Positions 1-9,300 of a DNA stretch of 64,000 nucleotides are shown here, in pieces. The notes beneath the pieces are model-generated. The model was not told the origin of the DNA. It did not search any database and worked only from the letters and a program-made list of their open reading frames with translations. The DNA comes from Methylococcaceae bacterium UBA6146 (GTDB lineage Bacteria > Pseudomonadota > Gammaproteobacteria > Methylococcales > Methylomonadaceae), in contig DIUY01000011.1 in NCBI GenBank assembly GCA_002422395.1, forward strand, positions 1 through 64,000, read 5' to 3'. Each line of letters opens with the position of its first letter. Within the stretch, counting starts at the first letter, position 1. The position numbers were made by a program, and so were the translations under genes.

Positions 1-75
1 CACCGCCGCGCCGCCCAATATCGGGCGCCGCCGGAGGCCGCCGCGCTTGGCCGTGGGTTTGCTTGGTGTGGTCAT
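1..75 (-). CDS. possible N-terminal fragment of a gene leaving the window
   Basis: An open minus-strand frame starts at an ATG at 75 and runs off the left edge. It begins MTTPSKPTAKRGG and continues with a basic stretch and then small hydrophobic residues, which could be the start of a membrane anchor. Only 25 codons are visible, so no family can be assigned. It may also be chance coding in GC-rich sequence. Confidence 0.25.
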   Translation of the reverse strand, partial: MTTPSKPTAKRGGLRRRPILGGAAV

Positions 76-167
76 TTCGGTAGGGTGTCTTTGTAGGCGT
101 TGAGGGCGTCAGCTGAATAGGCGCAAGTAACGCTAAGGTACAGGGGGTTTTTTTAACTGTCAATAAC

Positions 168-401
168 GTGGTGGTGATTAAGGTGTCCGGCATCAAACGT
201 CATATTGCGGTGGACAGCCAAGGATTACCACATGCAATCGCGGCAACTACAGCGGATGTGACTGGCCAAAAAGGGGCTTTGGCCGCTAGGGACATTGTGT
301 CGTCAAATGCAACGTGCCGATTTTTGTGGAAAAACTGCGGACACAAGCCCAGCATCGGCCTGCACTTTGTCCATTTGGCATTCCTTGGCCTTACTGCTTA
401 A
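168..401 (+). pseudogene. IS5-family transposase remnant
   Basis: The frame contains VSGIKRHIAVDSQGLPHAIA followed by a TTADVTGQKGAL-like stretch. This resembles the central part of IS5-type DDE transposases, where the V-x-GIKRHIAVDTxG block precedes the second catalytic Asp region. Only about 40 residues look transposase-like. After that the frame degenerates and stops, and neither the N-terminal half nor the C-terminal catalytic Glu region is present. No terminal inverted repeats were found around it. It is read as a decayed insertion-sequence fragment, not a working gene. Confidence 0.6.
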
Positions 402-501
402 AATAGGTGCTTAGAAGGCCATGGATAGGCTCTAAACACAGATTGGCGTCTGTAAACACTTTAATATATTCTTCCGTGCTGAAACATTGGCAGGTGGCGT
501 T

Positions 502-592
502 AAGTAATTATGAATAAGTTTTTCGGTATAAAACGACTGCGCATCCTTTGAGGACAGGCAGTCGTAGCCCTAAAACTTTTGATCATGTACTT
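502..592. repeat. MITE-like repeat, family 2, copy A
   Basis: This 91-bp element begins AAGTAATTATGAATAAGTTT and ends with a related inverted sequence (CTAAAACTTTT...GTACTT). Imperfect terminal inverted repeats (about 15 of 21 positions in the best copy) enclose a hairpin with arms near GACTGC and GCAGTC. It matches 28906-29014 and 51427-51517. It lies just upstream of the hemerythrin/GGDEF/EAL gene, so it could sit within that gene's leader. Confidence 0.75.
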
Positions 593-635
593 GGCACGAC
601 TAAAATTGATATTTTAAGAGGTATTAGAACATTTT

Positions 636-3600
636 ATGAGCACATTGAATTCGGTTGATATTTTCCCATGGAATGAAAATTTCAATACCGGCGTGCCTAA
701 GATTGATGAGCAGCATCAGCGCTTGGTGCAATTACTTAACTTACTGGCCAGCCATGTGGCTTTTCAGTCTGACCTGCCGGCTTTAAATGTCATTTTTGAT
801 GAACTGGCTGATTATGCGGTTTATCATTTCCAGACCGAAGAAGCCATTTGGCGCCGCTACTTGCCAGAAGACTTGCTCGAATCCCAGCACAAACAAGCGC
901 ATGACAGTCTCATTGAGACTGTCCTACGGATAAAAGCCGTGCAAGCGAGCAAACCCGCCAATGACGTGCTTGAAGACATACTGGCTTTCCTTACCCGCTG
1001 GTTGGCCGCGCATATTCTGGAAAGCGACCGGCATCTCGCCATGGTGGTGCTGGCAGTGCAATCCGGCTTGCCATTAGACGCTGCCAAACAACATGCCAGC
1101 GAAAAAATGAGCGGCACTACGCGGGTGCTGATCGACATAATCCTTTCCATTTACGAAAACCTTTCCACCAATACTTTGCACCTGATGCGTGAGCTTGCCA
1201 AGCGCAAGCATGACGAGGAATCCCTGCGGAAATTGTCATTGGCGCTCGAACAATGCTCCAGTTCAATCGTCATCACCGATCTTGGCGCCACTATCGAATT
1301 TGTTAATGAGGCTTTCTTAAAGTCTACCGGTTACAGCCGGGCTGAAGTTATAGGACATAACCCCAGAATCCTAAAATCCGGCAAAACACCCAAAGAAACC
1401 TATGGGCTGATGTGGGATACGCTAAGCCGTGGGGACACATGGAAGGGCGAGTTTGTCAATAAACGTAAAGACGGCACTGAATATATCGAATTGGCGCTTA
1501 TTTCGCCGGTGCGGCAGGCGGATGGACGCATCACGCATTATCTGGACATTAAAGATGACATTACCGAACGCAAACAACTCGAACGCAATCTGTCAGACCA
1601 ATTAGCCTTCACCCAGGCGATTATTGAAGCGGAAGTGGACGGCATTGCCGTTTGCCATAGCATCGCCGAAGCGCCTTATGTCCGTTTCACGGTTTGGAAC
1701 CCCAGCATGCAAGCGCTAACGGGCTACACGCTAGATGAGATCAACCGGCTGGGCTGGTATCAGACGGTTTATAGGGATATGGCAGACCAAGAACAAGCAA
1801 AACAGCGCATGGAGCGGATGCGCCAAGGCGAGCATATCCAAGGGGAGGAATGGACGCTCACCCGTAAAGACGGCCAACAACGCACCGTCAGTATCCATAC
1901 CACTTATTGCGCCCATGACGACAACGGCCAGCATGTGCTAGGGGTGTTCCATGACATCACTGAACGTAAGTTTGCCGAAAATGCGCTGCATAACTCACAT
2001 CAGCAAATGCATTCTTTGCTCAACTCCATGGCAGAAGGTGTGTACGGGGTCGACACTGAGGGCAATTGCCAGTTTGTCAACCGTTCCTTCCTGCAAACCC
2101 TCGGTTATGAAACTGCCGATGAAATCATCGGCAAACATATCCATGAGCTGATCCATCATTCGCATGTTGATGGCAGCCATTACCCCGCTTCAGAATGCAA
2201 GATGTATCGGGCTTACCTTAGCCATGAAGAAAACCATGTCACCGATGAAGTCTTCTGGCGTAAGGACGGCGTGGCGATACCGGTGGAATATTGGTCACAA
2301 CCCATCATTACCGATGGCGTCCTGACCGGTGCGATTGCCACTTTTATTGATATTAGCGAGCGCAAAAAAGCCGAAGCCACCGTCCAGCAAGCCGCACAAT
2401 ATGCCCGTAGCCTGATTGAAGCCAGCTTGGACCCTTTGGTCACCATCAACACAGCGGGCAAAATCACCGACGTCAATGCGGCTACCGAACAGATGACCGG
2501 CATGACACGTAGCCAACTAATCGGTAGTGATTTCACCACTTATGCCACCAGCCCGGAAAAGGCGCGGGCCGGTTTTGAACAAGTGTTTACCCAAGGTTTT
2601 GTCACTGATTATCCGCTAACCATCCGGCATACGTCAGGACGGCTCACTGACGTGCTCTATAACGCCAGTGTCTACCATGACAGCAATGGCCTGGTGCTGG
2701 GTGTGTTTGCCGCCGCCCGCGATATTACTGAACGCAAACAGATTGAAACCAGGCTGGCCAAAAGCGAATCGCATCTGCGGGCCATTGTCGAAAGCGAACC
2801 GGAATGCATCAAAATTATTGACGGCAAAGGCAATATCACCCAGATGAACCCGGCCGGCTTAACCATGCTGGAGGCGGATTGCGTCGAACAAGTGATCGGC
2901 AATCCGGCGCTGAGTTTAGTAGCCCCCGAATACCATAAAGCGTTTGCCGATTTGCACCAACGCGTGTTGGCTGGCGAAACCCTTCAGCTGGAATATGAAA
3001 TCATAGGCATCAAAGGTGGCCGCCGTTGGTTAGAAACCCATGCCGTACCGATGAAAGAAGCCTCTGGCCAAGTGGTGCAATTGGCCGTGACCCGGGACAT
3101 TAGCGAGCGTAAGCAAGCCGAACATCAACTGCGCATCGCCGCCACGGTGTTTGAATCCCAGCAAGGGATGATGGTGACCAATGCCAACAATATCATCCTG
3201 CGGGTCAACAGCGCTTTCACCGAAATCACGGGTTATTGCGCGGACGAAGTTATCGGCAAAAACCCTAAAATACTGCAATCGGGCCACCATAACGGCGCTT
3301 TTTATTGCAAAATGTGGGAGTGCATCGGCAATACCGGCACATGGGAAGGCGAAATCTGGAACCGGCGCAAAGACGGCGTGATTTATCCGGGCTATCTCAC
3401 TATTAAGGCGGTGATAGACGAAGAAGGGAGGGTGACGCATTATGTGGGTACGCTAACCGATATTACTTTGAGAAAAGCGGCGGCTGGTGAAATTGAACGG
3501 CTCGCCTTCTACGATCCGCTGACTGGCTTGCCGAACCGGCGCTTGCTACAGGACCGCTTAAAGCCCGCGCTGGCCACCAGTAACCGCACGGAGCGCTATG

Positions 3601-4847
3601 GCGCTTTGTTGTTCATTGACTTGGATAATTTTAAAACGCTTAACGACACCCTCGGCCACGACATGGGTGATTTGCTGTTACAACAGGTTGCCGGGCGCTT
3701 GCTGTCTTGTGTGCGCGAAAATGACACGGTTTCAAGGTTGGGGGGTGATGAATTTGTTGTGATGTTAGTGGATTTGAGCAACGAGCGGCATGTTGCAGCA
3801 GAACAGGCCGAAGCCATAGGCAATAAAATCCTTAACATCATCAACCAGCCCTTCACTCTGGCCTCACACGAATACATCAGCACCCCCAGCATAGGGACGG
3901 CCTTGTTTAAAGGCCAAGAACAATCGGTGGAAGAACTGCTAAAGCATGCCGATATTGCCATGTATCAAGCCAAAACTTCAGGCCGCAACACCTTACGTTT
4001 TTTCGACCCGCAAATGCAACGTGCGGTCGACGCCAAAGCCCTCTTGCAAAACGAACTGCATAAAGCGCTCACCCAGCGCCAATTTCAATTGTATTACCAA
4101 ATCCAGGTGGCACTGCCTAATCACCCTGTCGGTGTGGAGGTTTTGATCCGCTGGTTGCACCCTGAGCGCGGTTTAGTGGCGCCTGTTGATTTCCTCCCAC
4201 TGGCTGAAGAAAACGGCATGATTTTAGCCATCGGTCATTGGGTGCTGGACACAACGTGCGCCCAAATCCAAGCGTGGCAACAAGACCCTGTGGCCAGAGA
4301 GCTAGTCGTATCGGTAAACGTCAGTGCCAAACAGTTTTTTCAAACAGACTTCGTTACCCAAGTGCAAACCGCCATCCGGCAACACTCAATCAATCCAAAC
4401 CTGCTCAAACTGGAACTGACCGAAAGCATCTTGATTAATGATATAGAAGACACCATCGCCATTATGAATGCCTTAGGGGAAATGGGTGTCCAATTTTCAT
4501 TGGATGACTTCGGCACGGGGTACTCTTCTTTGCAATACCTGAAAAAATTACCGTTAAACCAGCTCAAAATCGACCCCTCTTTTATTCAGGATATTGCCCA
4601 GGACAGTAACGACCAAGCGATTGTGCGGGCCATCATTGCCATTGCCGCAAACCTAAATCTGAGCGTTATTGCCAAGGGTGTGGAAACGCAAGAGCAACGC
4701 CAATTTTTATCCGCCAACGGCTGCGCTTTCTGCCAAGGTTACCTGTTTGGCAAGCCGGCGCCCATTGAACAGTTTGCCGACGCCTTGAAACAGTTCTGGC
4801 ATCCGATGACAGGCGTGGTTTACCCGCCTATTGCCATACTTAAGTAA
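636..4847 (+). CDS. hemerythrin-PAS(x6)-GGDEF-EAL signalling protein
   Basis: This 1403-residue protein probably makes and/or degrades cyclic di-GMP in response to oxygen or redox state. The N-terminus is a bacteriohemerythrin domain with all seven expected iron ligands visible: H27, H64, E68, H85, H89, H126 and D131. About six PAS/PAC repeats follow (roughly residues 200-950), most ending in a DITERK-type motif. GGDEF is intact at 1036-1040, with an RxxD inhibitory site at R1027-D1030. The EAL motif reads EVL (E1168), and NVSAKQF, ELTES and DDFGTGYSSL are present. The usual VIAEGVET reads VIAKGVET (K1347), which may weaken phosphodiesterase activity. There is no membrane segment, so it should be cytosolic. 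The start is the ATG at 636, in a spaced-out leader after repeat copy A. Confidence 0.93.
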   Translation: MSTLNSVDIFPWNENFNTGVPKIDEQHQRLVQLLNLLASHVAFQSDLPALNVIFDELADYAVYHFQTEEAIWRRYLPEDLLESQHKQAHDSLIETVLRIKAVQASKPANDVLEDILAFLTRWLAAHILESDRHLAMVVLAVQSGLPLDAAKQHASEKMSGTTRVLIDIILSIYENLSTNTLHLMRELAKRKHDEESLRKLSLALEQCSSSIVITDLGATIEFVNEAFLKSTGYSRAEVIGHNPRILKSGKTPKETYGLMWDTLSRGDTWKGEFVNKRKDGTEYIELALISPVRQADGRITHYLDIKDDITERKQLERNLSDQLAFTQAIIEAEVDGIAVCHSIAEAPYVRFTVWNPSMQALTGYTLDEINRLGWYQTVYRDMADQEQAKQRMERMRQGEHIQGEEWTLTRKDGQQRTVSIHTTYCAHDDNGQHVLGVFHDITERKFAENALHNSHQQMHSLLNSMAEGVYGVDTEGNCQFVNRSFLQTLGYETADEIIGKHIHELIHHSHVDGSHYPASECKMYRAYLSHEENHVTDEVFWRKDGVAIPVEYWSQPIITDGVLTGAIATFIDISERKKAEATVQQAAQYARSLIEASLDPLVTINTAGKITDVNAATEQMTGMTRSQLIGSDFTTYATSPEKARAGFEQVFTQGFVTDYPLTIRHTSGRLTDVLYNASVYHDSNGLVLGVFAAARDITERKQIETRLAKSESHLRAIVESEPECIKIIDGKGNITQMNPAGLTMLEADCVEQVIGNPALSLVAPEYHKAFADLHQRVLAGETLQLEYEIIGIKGGRRWLETHAVPMKEASGQVVQLAVTRDISERKQAEHQLRIAATVFESQQGMMVTNANNIILRVNSAFTEITGYCADEVIGKNPKILQSGHHNGAFYCKMWECIGNTGTWEGEIWNRRKDGVIYPGYLTIKAVIDEEGRVTHYVGTLTDITLRKAAAGEIERLAFYDPLTGLPNRRLLQDRLKPALATSNRTERYGALLFIDLDNFKTLNDTLGHDMGDLLLQQVAGRLLSCVRENDTVSRLGGDEFVVMLVDLSNERHVAAEQAEAIGNKILNIINQPFTLASHEYISTPSIGTALFKGQEQSVEELLKHADIAMYQAKTSGRNTLRFFDPQMQRAVDAKALLQNELHKALTQRQFQLYYQIQVALPNHPVGVEVLIRWLHPERGLVAPVDFLPLAEENGMILAIGHWVLDTTCAQIQAWQQDPVARELVVSVNVSAKQFFQTDFVTQVQTAIRQHSINPNLLKLELTESILINDIEDTIAIMNALGEMGVQFSLDDFGTGYSSLQYLKKLPLNQLKIDPSFIQDIAQDSNDQAIVRAIIAIAANLNLSVIAKGVETQEQRQFLSANGCAFCQGYLFGKPAPIEQFADALKQFWHPMTGVVYPPIAILK

Positions 4848-4911
4848 TGGTTAAGCCCAAACGGTTTTTGAACCGCCCGCCTCATAAGGGAAATGGTGCG
4901 GCCACTTAGCA

Positions 4912-4976
4912 TTTGGCTAAAAATAACGTCCCGAAGCCAAACCTGACCGGCCTTACAATCGGGAAGTTAATATTGA
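4912..4976. repeat. intergenic repeat, family 3, copy 1
   Basis: The segment reads TTTGGCTAAAAATAACGTCC and later GGCCTTACAATCGGGAAGTTAA. It is clearly related to 11167-11246. The arms TAACxTCCCGA and TCGGGAAGTTA are inverted, so it can form a hairpin. Both copies lie just after the stop of a plus-strand gene, so they may act as terminators. Confidence 0.6.
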
Positions 4977-4984
4977 CCAAACCG

Positions 4985-5079
4985 GTGGTGGGTTAAATCT
5001 ATAGCTGCACATTGGTAAGCTGGCGTGCAAACCTTGGTTTGCCTCAGTACAAGCCAACCACCACATTTACCCCACTACC
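4985..5079 (-). repeat. MITE-like repeat, family 1, copy 1 (8-bp target duplication)
   Basis: This 95-bp element has ends GGTGGTGGGTTAAAT and a near-inverted ATTTACCCCACTACC. It is flanked on both sides by the direct repeat ACCAAACC (4977-4984 and 5080-5087), the footprint of a transposition event. It carries the inner palindrome GCAAACCTTGGTTTGC. It sits immediately 3' of the rhodanese gene and is oriented opposite to copy 2. Confidence 0.88.
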
Positions 5080-5088
5080 ACCAAACCC

Positions 5089-5487
5089 TTATTCAAAATC
5101 AAAGCCATTTTCTCGCCAAGCCTTAGCCCCCCCACTTAAGTTGGCCAAGTTACGGTAACCCAGTTCATAAAGGGACTTTGCCGCCGCATGGCCCATAGGG
5201 CCGCCCTCACAATACAAATAGATAACCGCATTTTTATCTTTGGGAAGCTTGTCCTGGAATTTCTCGATTTCATTGTAAGGGATAACCAGATCTGTACCTT
5301 TTATATGGGTTTGCACCGGCGTATGGACATCAACCAAAAAAATGTCCTCATTTTGCATGATCTGTTTTAACTCGGACGCGCTTATCTCTTTCAGATAGTC
5401 CGGTTTTTGAAACCTACAGCCCGTAACAATGACCATGAGAGCGATAAAAAGAAATAGGATTTTCTTAGCGATAAATTTTGGATTCAT
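5089..5487 (-). CDS. rhodanese-domain lipoprotein
   Basis: This 132-residue protein starts with a basic, hydrophobic signal ending in a lipobox (VTGC, lipidated Cys at residue 24). It should therefore be anchored to a membrane on the periplasmic side. Residues ~35-130 form a single rhodanese domain, with LVDVH early and the active-site loop CEGGPMGH starting at C93 after VIYLY. The expected family role is sulfur transfer or handling of a thiol/sulfane substrate; the true substrate is unknown. The loop lacks the basic residues of classic thiosulfate sulfurtransferases. The gene stands alone and is bracketed by two inverted copies of the family 1 repeat, one 28 bp upstream of the start and one just past the stop. 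Confidence 0.88.
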   Translation of the reverse strand: MNPKFIAKKILFLFIALMVIVTGCRFQKPDYLKEISASELKQIMQNEDIFLVDVHTPVQTHIKGTDLVIPYNEIEKFQDKLPKDKNAVIYLYCEGGPMGHAAAKSLYELGYRNLANLSGGAKAWRENGFDFE

Positions 5488-5514
5488 AATAACAACCTGT
5501 TGATAAAAAATTAA

Positions 5515-5626
5515 GGTAGTGGGTTAAATGTGGTGGTTGGAGTACAAGTCTTGGCTTGTACTGAGGCAAACCAAGGTTTGCACTCCACAGCTTATCAGCG
5601 TGCAGCTACAGATTTAACCCACCACC
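5515..5626 (+). repeat. MITE-like repeat, family 1, copy 2
   Basis: A 112-bp copy runs from GGTAGTGGGTTAAATG to CAGATTTAACCCACCACC. It is the longest form, with both inner palindromes (GTACAAG..CTTGTAC and GCAAACCAAGGTTTGC). The flanks AAAATTAA and AAAAATGA are only partly alike, so any target duplication has decayed. It lies in the leader of the rhodanese gene. Confidence 0.85.
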
Positions 5627-5836
5627 AAAAATGAAAATCTGCTTTAGAACCTGTCCAGCCGCCACCCGAAAACTTATCGGATGGTTACTCATGTCCCTTG
5701 GCACCGTGCGAATAGACGCGCCCCATAAACTTTACCGTTAGAGTTTTATTGTGCACATTTTCCTGCAACACGCCCACCTCTATCTTTTTACAAAAATCCA
5801 TGAAGTTCGGCCTCGCCCGCTTACCTTATTGCACAT

Positions 5837-5900
5837 CACCTAAAAATAATAGGTGGCAAGTTAAGAAAAGATTAAACTTGAGCCGAAGACGGTCGTCTTC
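5837..5900. promoter_or_regulatory. two small inverted repeats upstream of the 87-aa gene
   Basis: CACCTA (5837-5842) pairs with TAGGTG (5850-5855). GAAGACGGTCGTCTTC at 5885-5900 is a perfect palindrome. Both lie 40-110 bp ahead of the start at 5943 in an AT-rich leader. They could be an operator or a 5'-leader hairpin; no known binding site was recognised. Apart from these and repeat copy 2, the 455-bp gap 5488-5942 shows nothing clear. Confidence 0.3.
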
Positions 5901-5942
5901 ATTAGGTTATTAATTAATCATAATCCAACAACGAGGTGGAGC

Positions 5943-6206
5943 ATGTCATTAAAAAGCGAGTTTGAAAATTTACTGTCCAAATTAAATGTGGAGCGCGAAG
6001 AACTGCAATTGAAACTGCACCTTGCCGGCATGGAAGCGAAGGATGAATTCGAAGAAGCCGAGAAACAGTGGGATCAGGTAAAACATAAAGCCTCTGAAAT
6101 TGCTGACGACTCGATTGAAACCTCAGAAGAATTCATTGCGAAAGCCAAAATAGTCGGTGAAGAGCTTAAGGACACTTACCAGCGCATTGCAAAACGCTTA
6201 TCTTAG
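5943..6206 (+). CDS. small acidic coiled-coil protein, function unknown
   Basis: An 87-residue, highly charged, almost entirely helical protein (LNVEREELQLKLHLAGMEAK, then Glu/Lys-rich repeats) with no Cys, no signal and no membrane segment. The heptad-like spacing of Leu and Ile suggests a coiled coil or helical bundle. A good ribosome site (GAGGTGGA) lies 5 bases ahead of the ATG. A strong hairpin follows the stop, so it is probably a monocistronic unit. It is not recognised as a named family, and a role as a stress or structural small protein would only be a guess. Confidence 0.75.
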   Translation: MSLKSEFENLLSKLNVEREELQLKLHLAGMEAKDEFEEAEKQWDQVKHKASEIADDSIETSEEFIAKAKIVGEELKDTYQRIAKRLS

Positions 6207-6239
6207 TGGATGTTATGAAAAACTAGTGTTATGAAAAAC

Positions 6240-6276
6240 AAGCTGGGCACAAAAAATAATTTTTTGTGTCCAGCTT
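6240..6276 (+). terminator. hairpin terminator
   Basis: A long stem (AAGCTGGGCACAAAAAA pairing with TTTTTTGTGTCCAGCTT, one mismatch, loop TAA) follows the 87-aa gene by 33 bases. A GTG at 6266 lies inside this stem, which argues that the RTX gene does not start there. Confidence 0.7.
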
Positions 6277-6340
6277 ACTGGGCACTACAATCCCAGTCCG
6301 TTTGGCAACACCATTAATCACTCATAAATCGGATTTTACT

Positions 6341-9300
6341 ATGGCGACGTATAACGGCAATGATAAAAATAACATCTATAACGGAACAGACTTTACAGAC
6401 TACATTTATGGTTACGGCGGTGACGATGCGCTAAAGGGACTGGGCGGCAATGACTACATATACGGCGGCGATGGCAACGATAGCTTGAATGGCGGCTTGG
6501 GCGACGACCGGCTATACGGCGAAGCGGGCGACGACGTGCTGCTGGGCGGCGACGGCGCGGACTATCTTGACGGCGGCGACGGCGCGGACACACTGGACGG
6601 CGGCGCGGGCAATGACAGGGTTTACGCCTGGTCAAACGGCAACGACATCGTGCGGGGTGGCGACGGGGACGACTACATCGGCAGCGGCCCAGGCAACGAC
6701 ACCCTGGACGGTGGCGCGGGCAATGACACCCTGTACGACTCTGCGGGTTCGGACACCTACCTGATCGCCAAGGGTGACGGGGCGGACACCATTGACGATT
6801 ATGACGGCGGCGATTTTGACGTGGTCAAGTTCAGCGGCATCGCCTCGACCGACATCACGGCGGTGAGCCGTGGCTATTTTTATTATGGCGATGACCTGTT
6901 GCTGGCGTATGGCGTCGGCCAACAGCTCACGCTGGGCAATTATTTTTATGGCGCGAACTACCGCATTGACCAGTTCCAGTTCAGCGACGGGGTGGTCTGG
7001 GGCTACGATGACATCCGCCAGCAACTGCTCAAGCCGACCGAAGGCGACGACGCGCTGTACGGCTATGACGGCACGCAGAACACCATCTCCGGCTTGGGCG
7101 GCAACGACCAGATTTATGGCGGCAACCTTGCCGACACCCTGGACGGCGGCACCGGCAACGACACCCTGACCGGCTATGCGGGCGACGACGTGCTGCTGGG
7201 CGGCGACGATGCGGACACCTTGTATGGCGGCGACGGCAACGACAGCTTAGATGGCGGCACGGGCGACGATTGGCTATACGGCGAATCGGGCGACGACACC
7301 CTGCTGGGCGGCGACGATGCGGACACATTGTATGGCGGCACGGGCGACGATTGGCTATACGGCGAAGCGGGCGATGACGTGTTGCTGGGCGGCGACGGTG
7401 CGGACTATCTGGACGGCGGCGCGGACAACGACATCCTCCGGGACTATGACTATACGGGCACCGATGACATCCTGCTGGGTGGGGACGGGGACGACTACCT
7501 CTACAATAACAGCTACAACGGCGGCAACGATATCCTGGAAGGCGGTGCGGGCAACGACAGGGTTAACGCCTACTCGAACGGCAACGACACCGTGCTGGGC
7601 GGGGACGGGGACGACTACATCAGCAGCTACGCAGGCGACGACACCCTGGACGGCGGCGCGGGCAACGACAGGGTTTACGCCTACTCGGACGGCAACGACA
7701 TCGTGCGCGGCGGGGATGGGGACGACACTATCCGCAGTTGGGTGGGCAACGACACCCTGGACGGCGGCGCGGGCAATGACACCCTGTACGATTCGGGGGG
7801 TGGTGATGACATCTTGCTGGGCGGGGACGTGGTTGATAGCCTCCATGGTGATGCTGGCAACGACACCTTGGACGGCGGCAACGGCAATGATTATTTGCAC
7901 GGCGGCCTCGGTGCGGACACCTACCTGTTTGCCAAAGGTGACGGTCAAGACATCATTAATAATTACGACTACGACAATAGCAAGGATGCTGTCAAATTCA
8001 CTAATGCCGCGTTAATTGACCTCACCGCGATCACCCGTGCAAGCGATGATTTGCTCATCACTATGGGCAGCAACCAATTGGCCGTCCAAAACCACTTCTA
8101 CAGTGCAGACTACAAAATCAACCAATTCAAGTTTGCTGGCGGCGGATTGCTGACTAATTTTGTCATCGGCACGGTCGCCAGCGACACGCTCAACGGCACG
8201 AATGCCAACGACGCCTTGGCGGGCCTGAAAGGTGCGGACACTCTGAGTGGCGGCGCAGGCGATGATGTGTATCTGGTTGACAATAGTGGCGACACGGTGA
8301 CTGAAGCCTTAGCTGCGGGTAATGACACGGTGCTCAGTTCCGTGAGCCATACGCTGGCCGAAAACGTTGAAAACTTGGCGTTGTTGGGTACGGCCCAAAT
8401 TGGTTCAGGCAATGAGCTGGACAACGTCTTGACGGGCAATAATGCCGCCAACACCTTAAATGGCTTGGCAGGTAATGATGTGCTCGGTGGCGGCAACGGC
8501 AATGACACCCTGTCCGGCGGTGACGGCGATGATGTGTTGAATGGCGGCAATGGCGATGACACGCTGTCCGGCGGTGACGGCAACGACCAACTGAACGGTG
8601 GTGCAGGTGCGGATATTTTGGGCGGCGGCAATGGCAATGACAGCTATACCGTGGATGAGGCAGGGGACACAATCACCGAATTGGCAGGTGAGGGCATAGA
8701 CAGCGTGTCCAGTTCTATCAGCTACACGCTACCCGACAATGTGGAGCAACTCACCCTGATTGGCACCACCAAAATTAACGCCACGGGCAACGGCTTGGAC
8801 AACACCCTCATCGGCAACACTGCCGCCAATACGTTGGACGGTGGCATCGGGGCGGACAGTATGGCAGGCGGCAAGGGTAACGACCTTTATATCGTGGACA
8901 ATAGCGGCGACACCATTACCGAATTGAATCTCGGCGGGGTGGATCAGGTCAACAGTTCGGTCAGCTATACACTGGGCGACTATGTGGAAAATCTGAAATT
9001 AGTGGGCAACAAAGCGATTGAGGGTACAGGCAACGGTTTAAATAACACGCTTAGCGGCAATGCGGCGGCTAATACCTTAGCTGGCGGGGTGGGTGTTGAC
9101 ACGTTGACGGGTGCTGGGGGCAGCGACACCTTAATTGGCGGTTTAGGCAAGGACAAAATCATCCTGACCGAATCTACCGCAGCGACCGACACCGTGACAA
9201 TTGCCGCTGGCGATAGCTTGGCCTCTGCCTATGACATTGTGAGAAGTTTTGCTTTGGGCAATGGCGTGGATACTAACGGGGTTGACCGGCTGGACTTGGA

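Noticed and set aside
6400..8650. Possible CRISPR or satellite array
   Set aside because: The regular ~27-bp periodicity is explained by nonapeptide codons in one continuous RTX reading frame.
6393..8672. Long open frames on the minus strand and other frames of the RTX gene
   Set aside because: They arise from the GC-rich repeat codons; their proteins are low-complexity (Arg/His- or Thr/Ala-rich) and mirror the RTX repeats.
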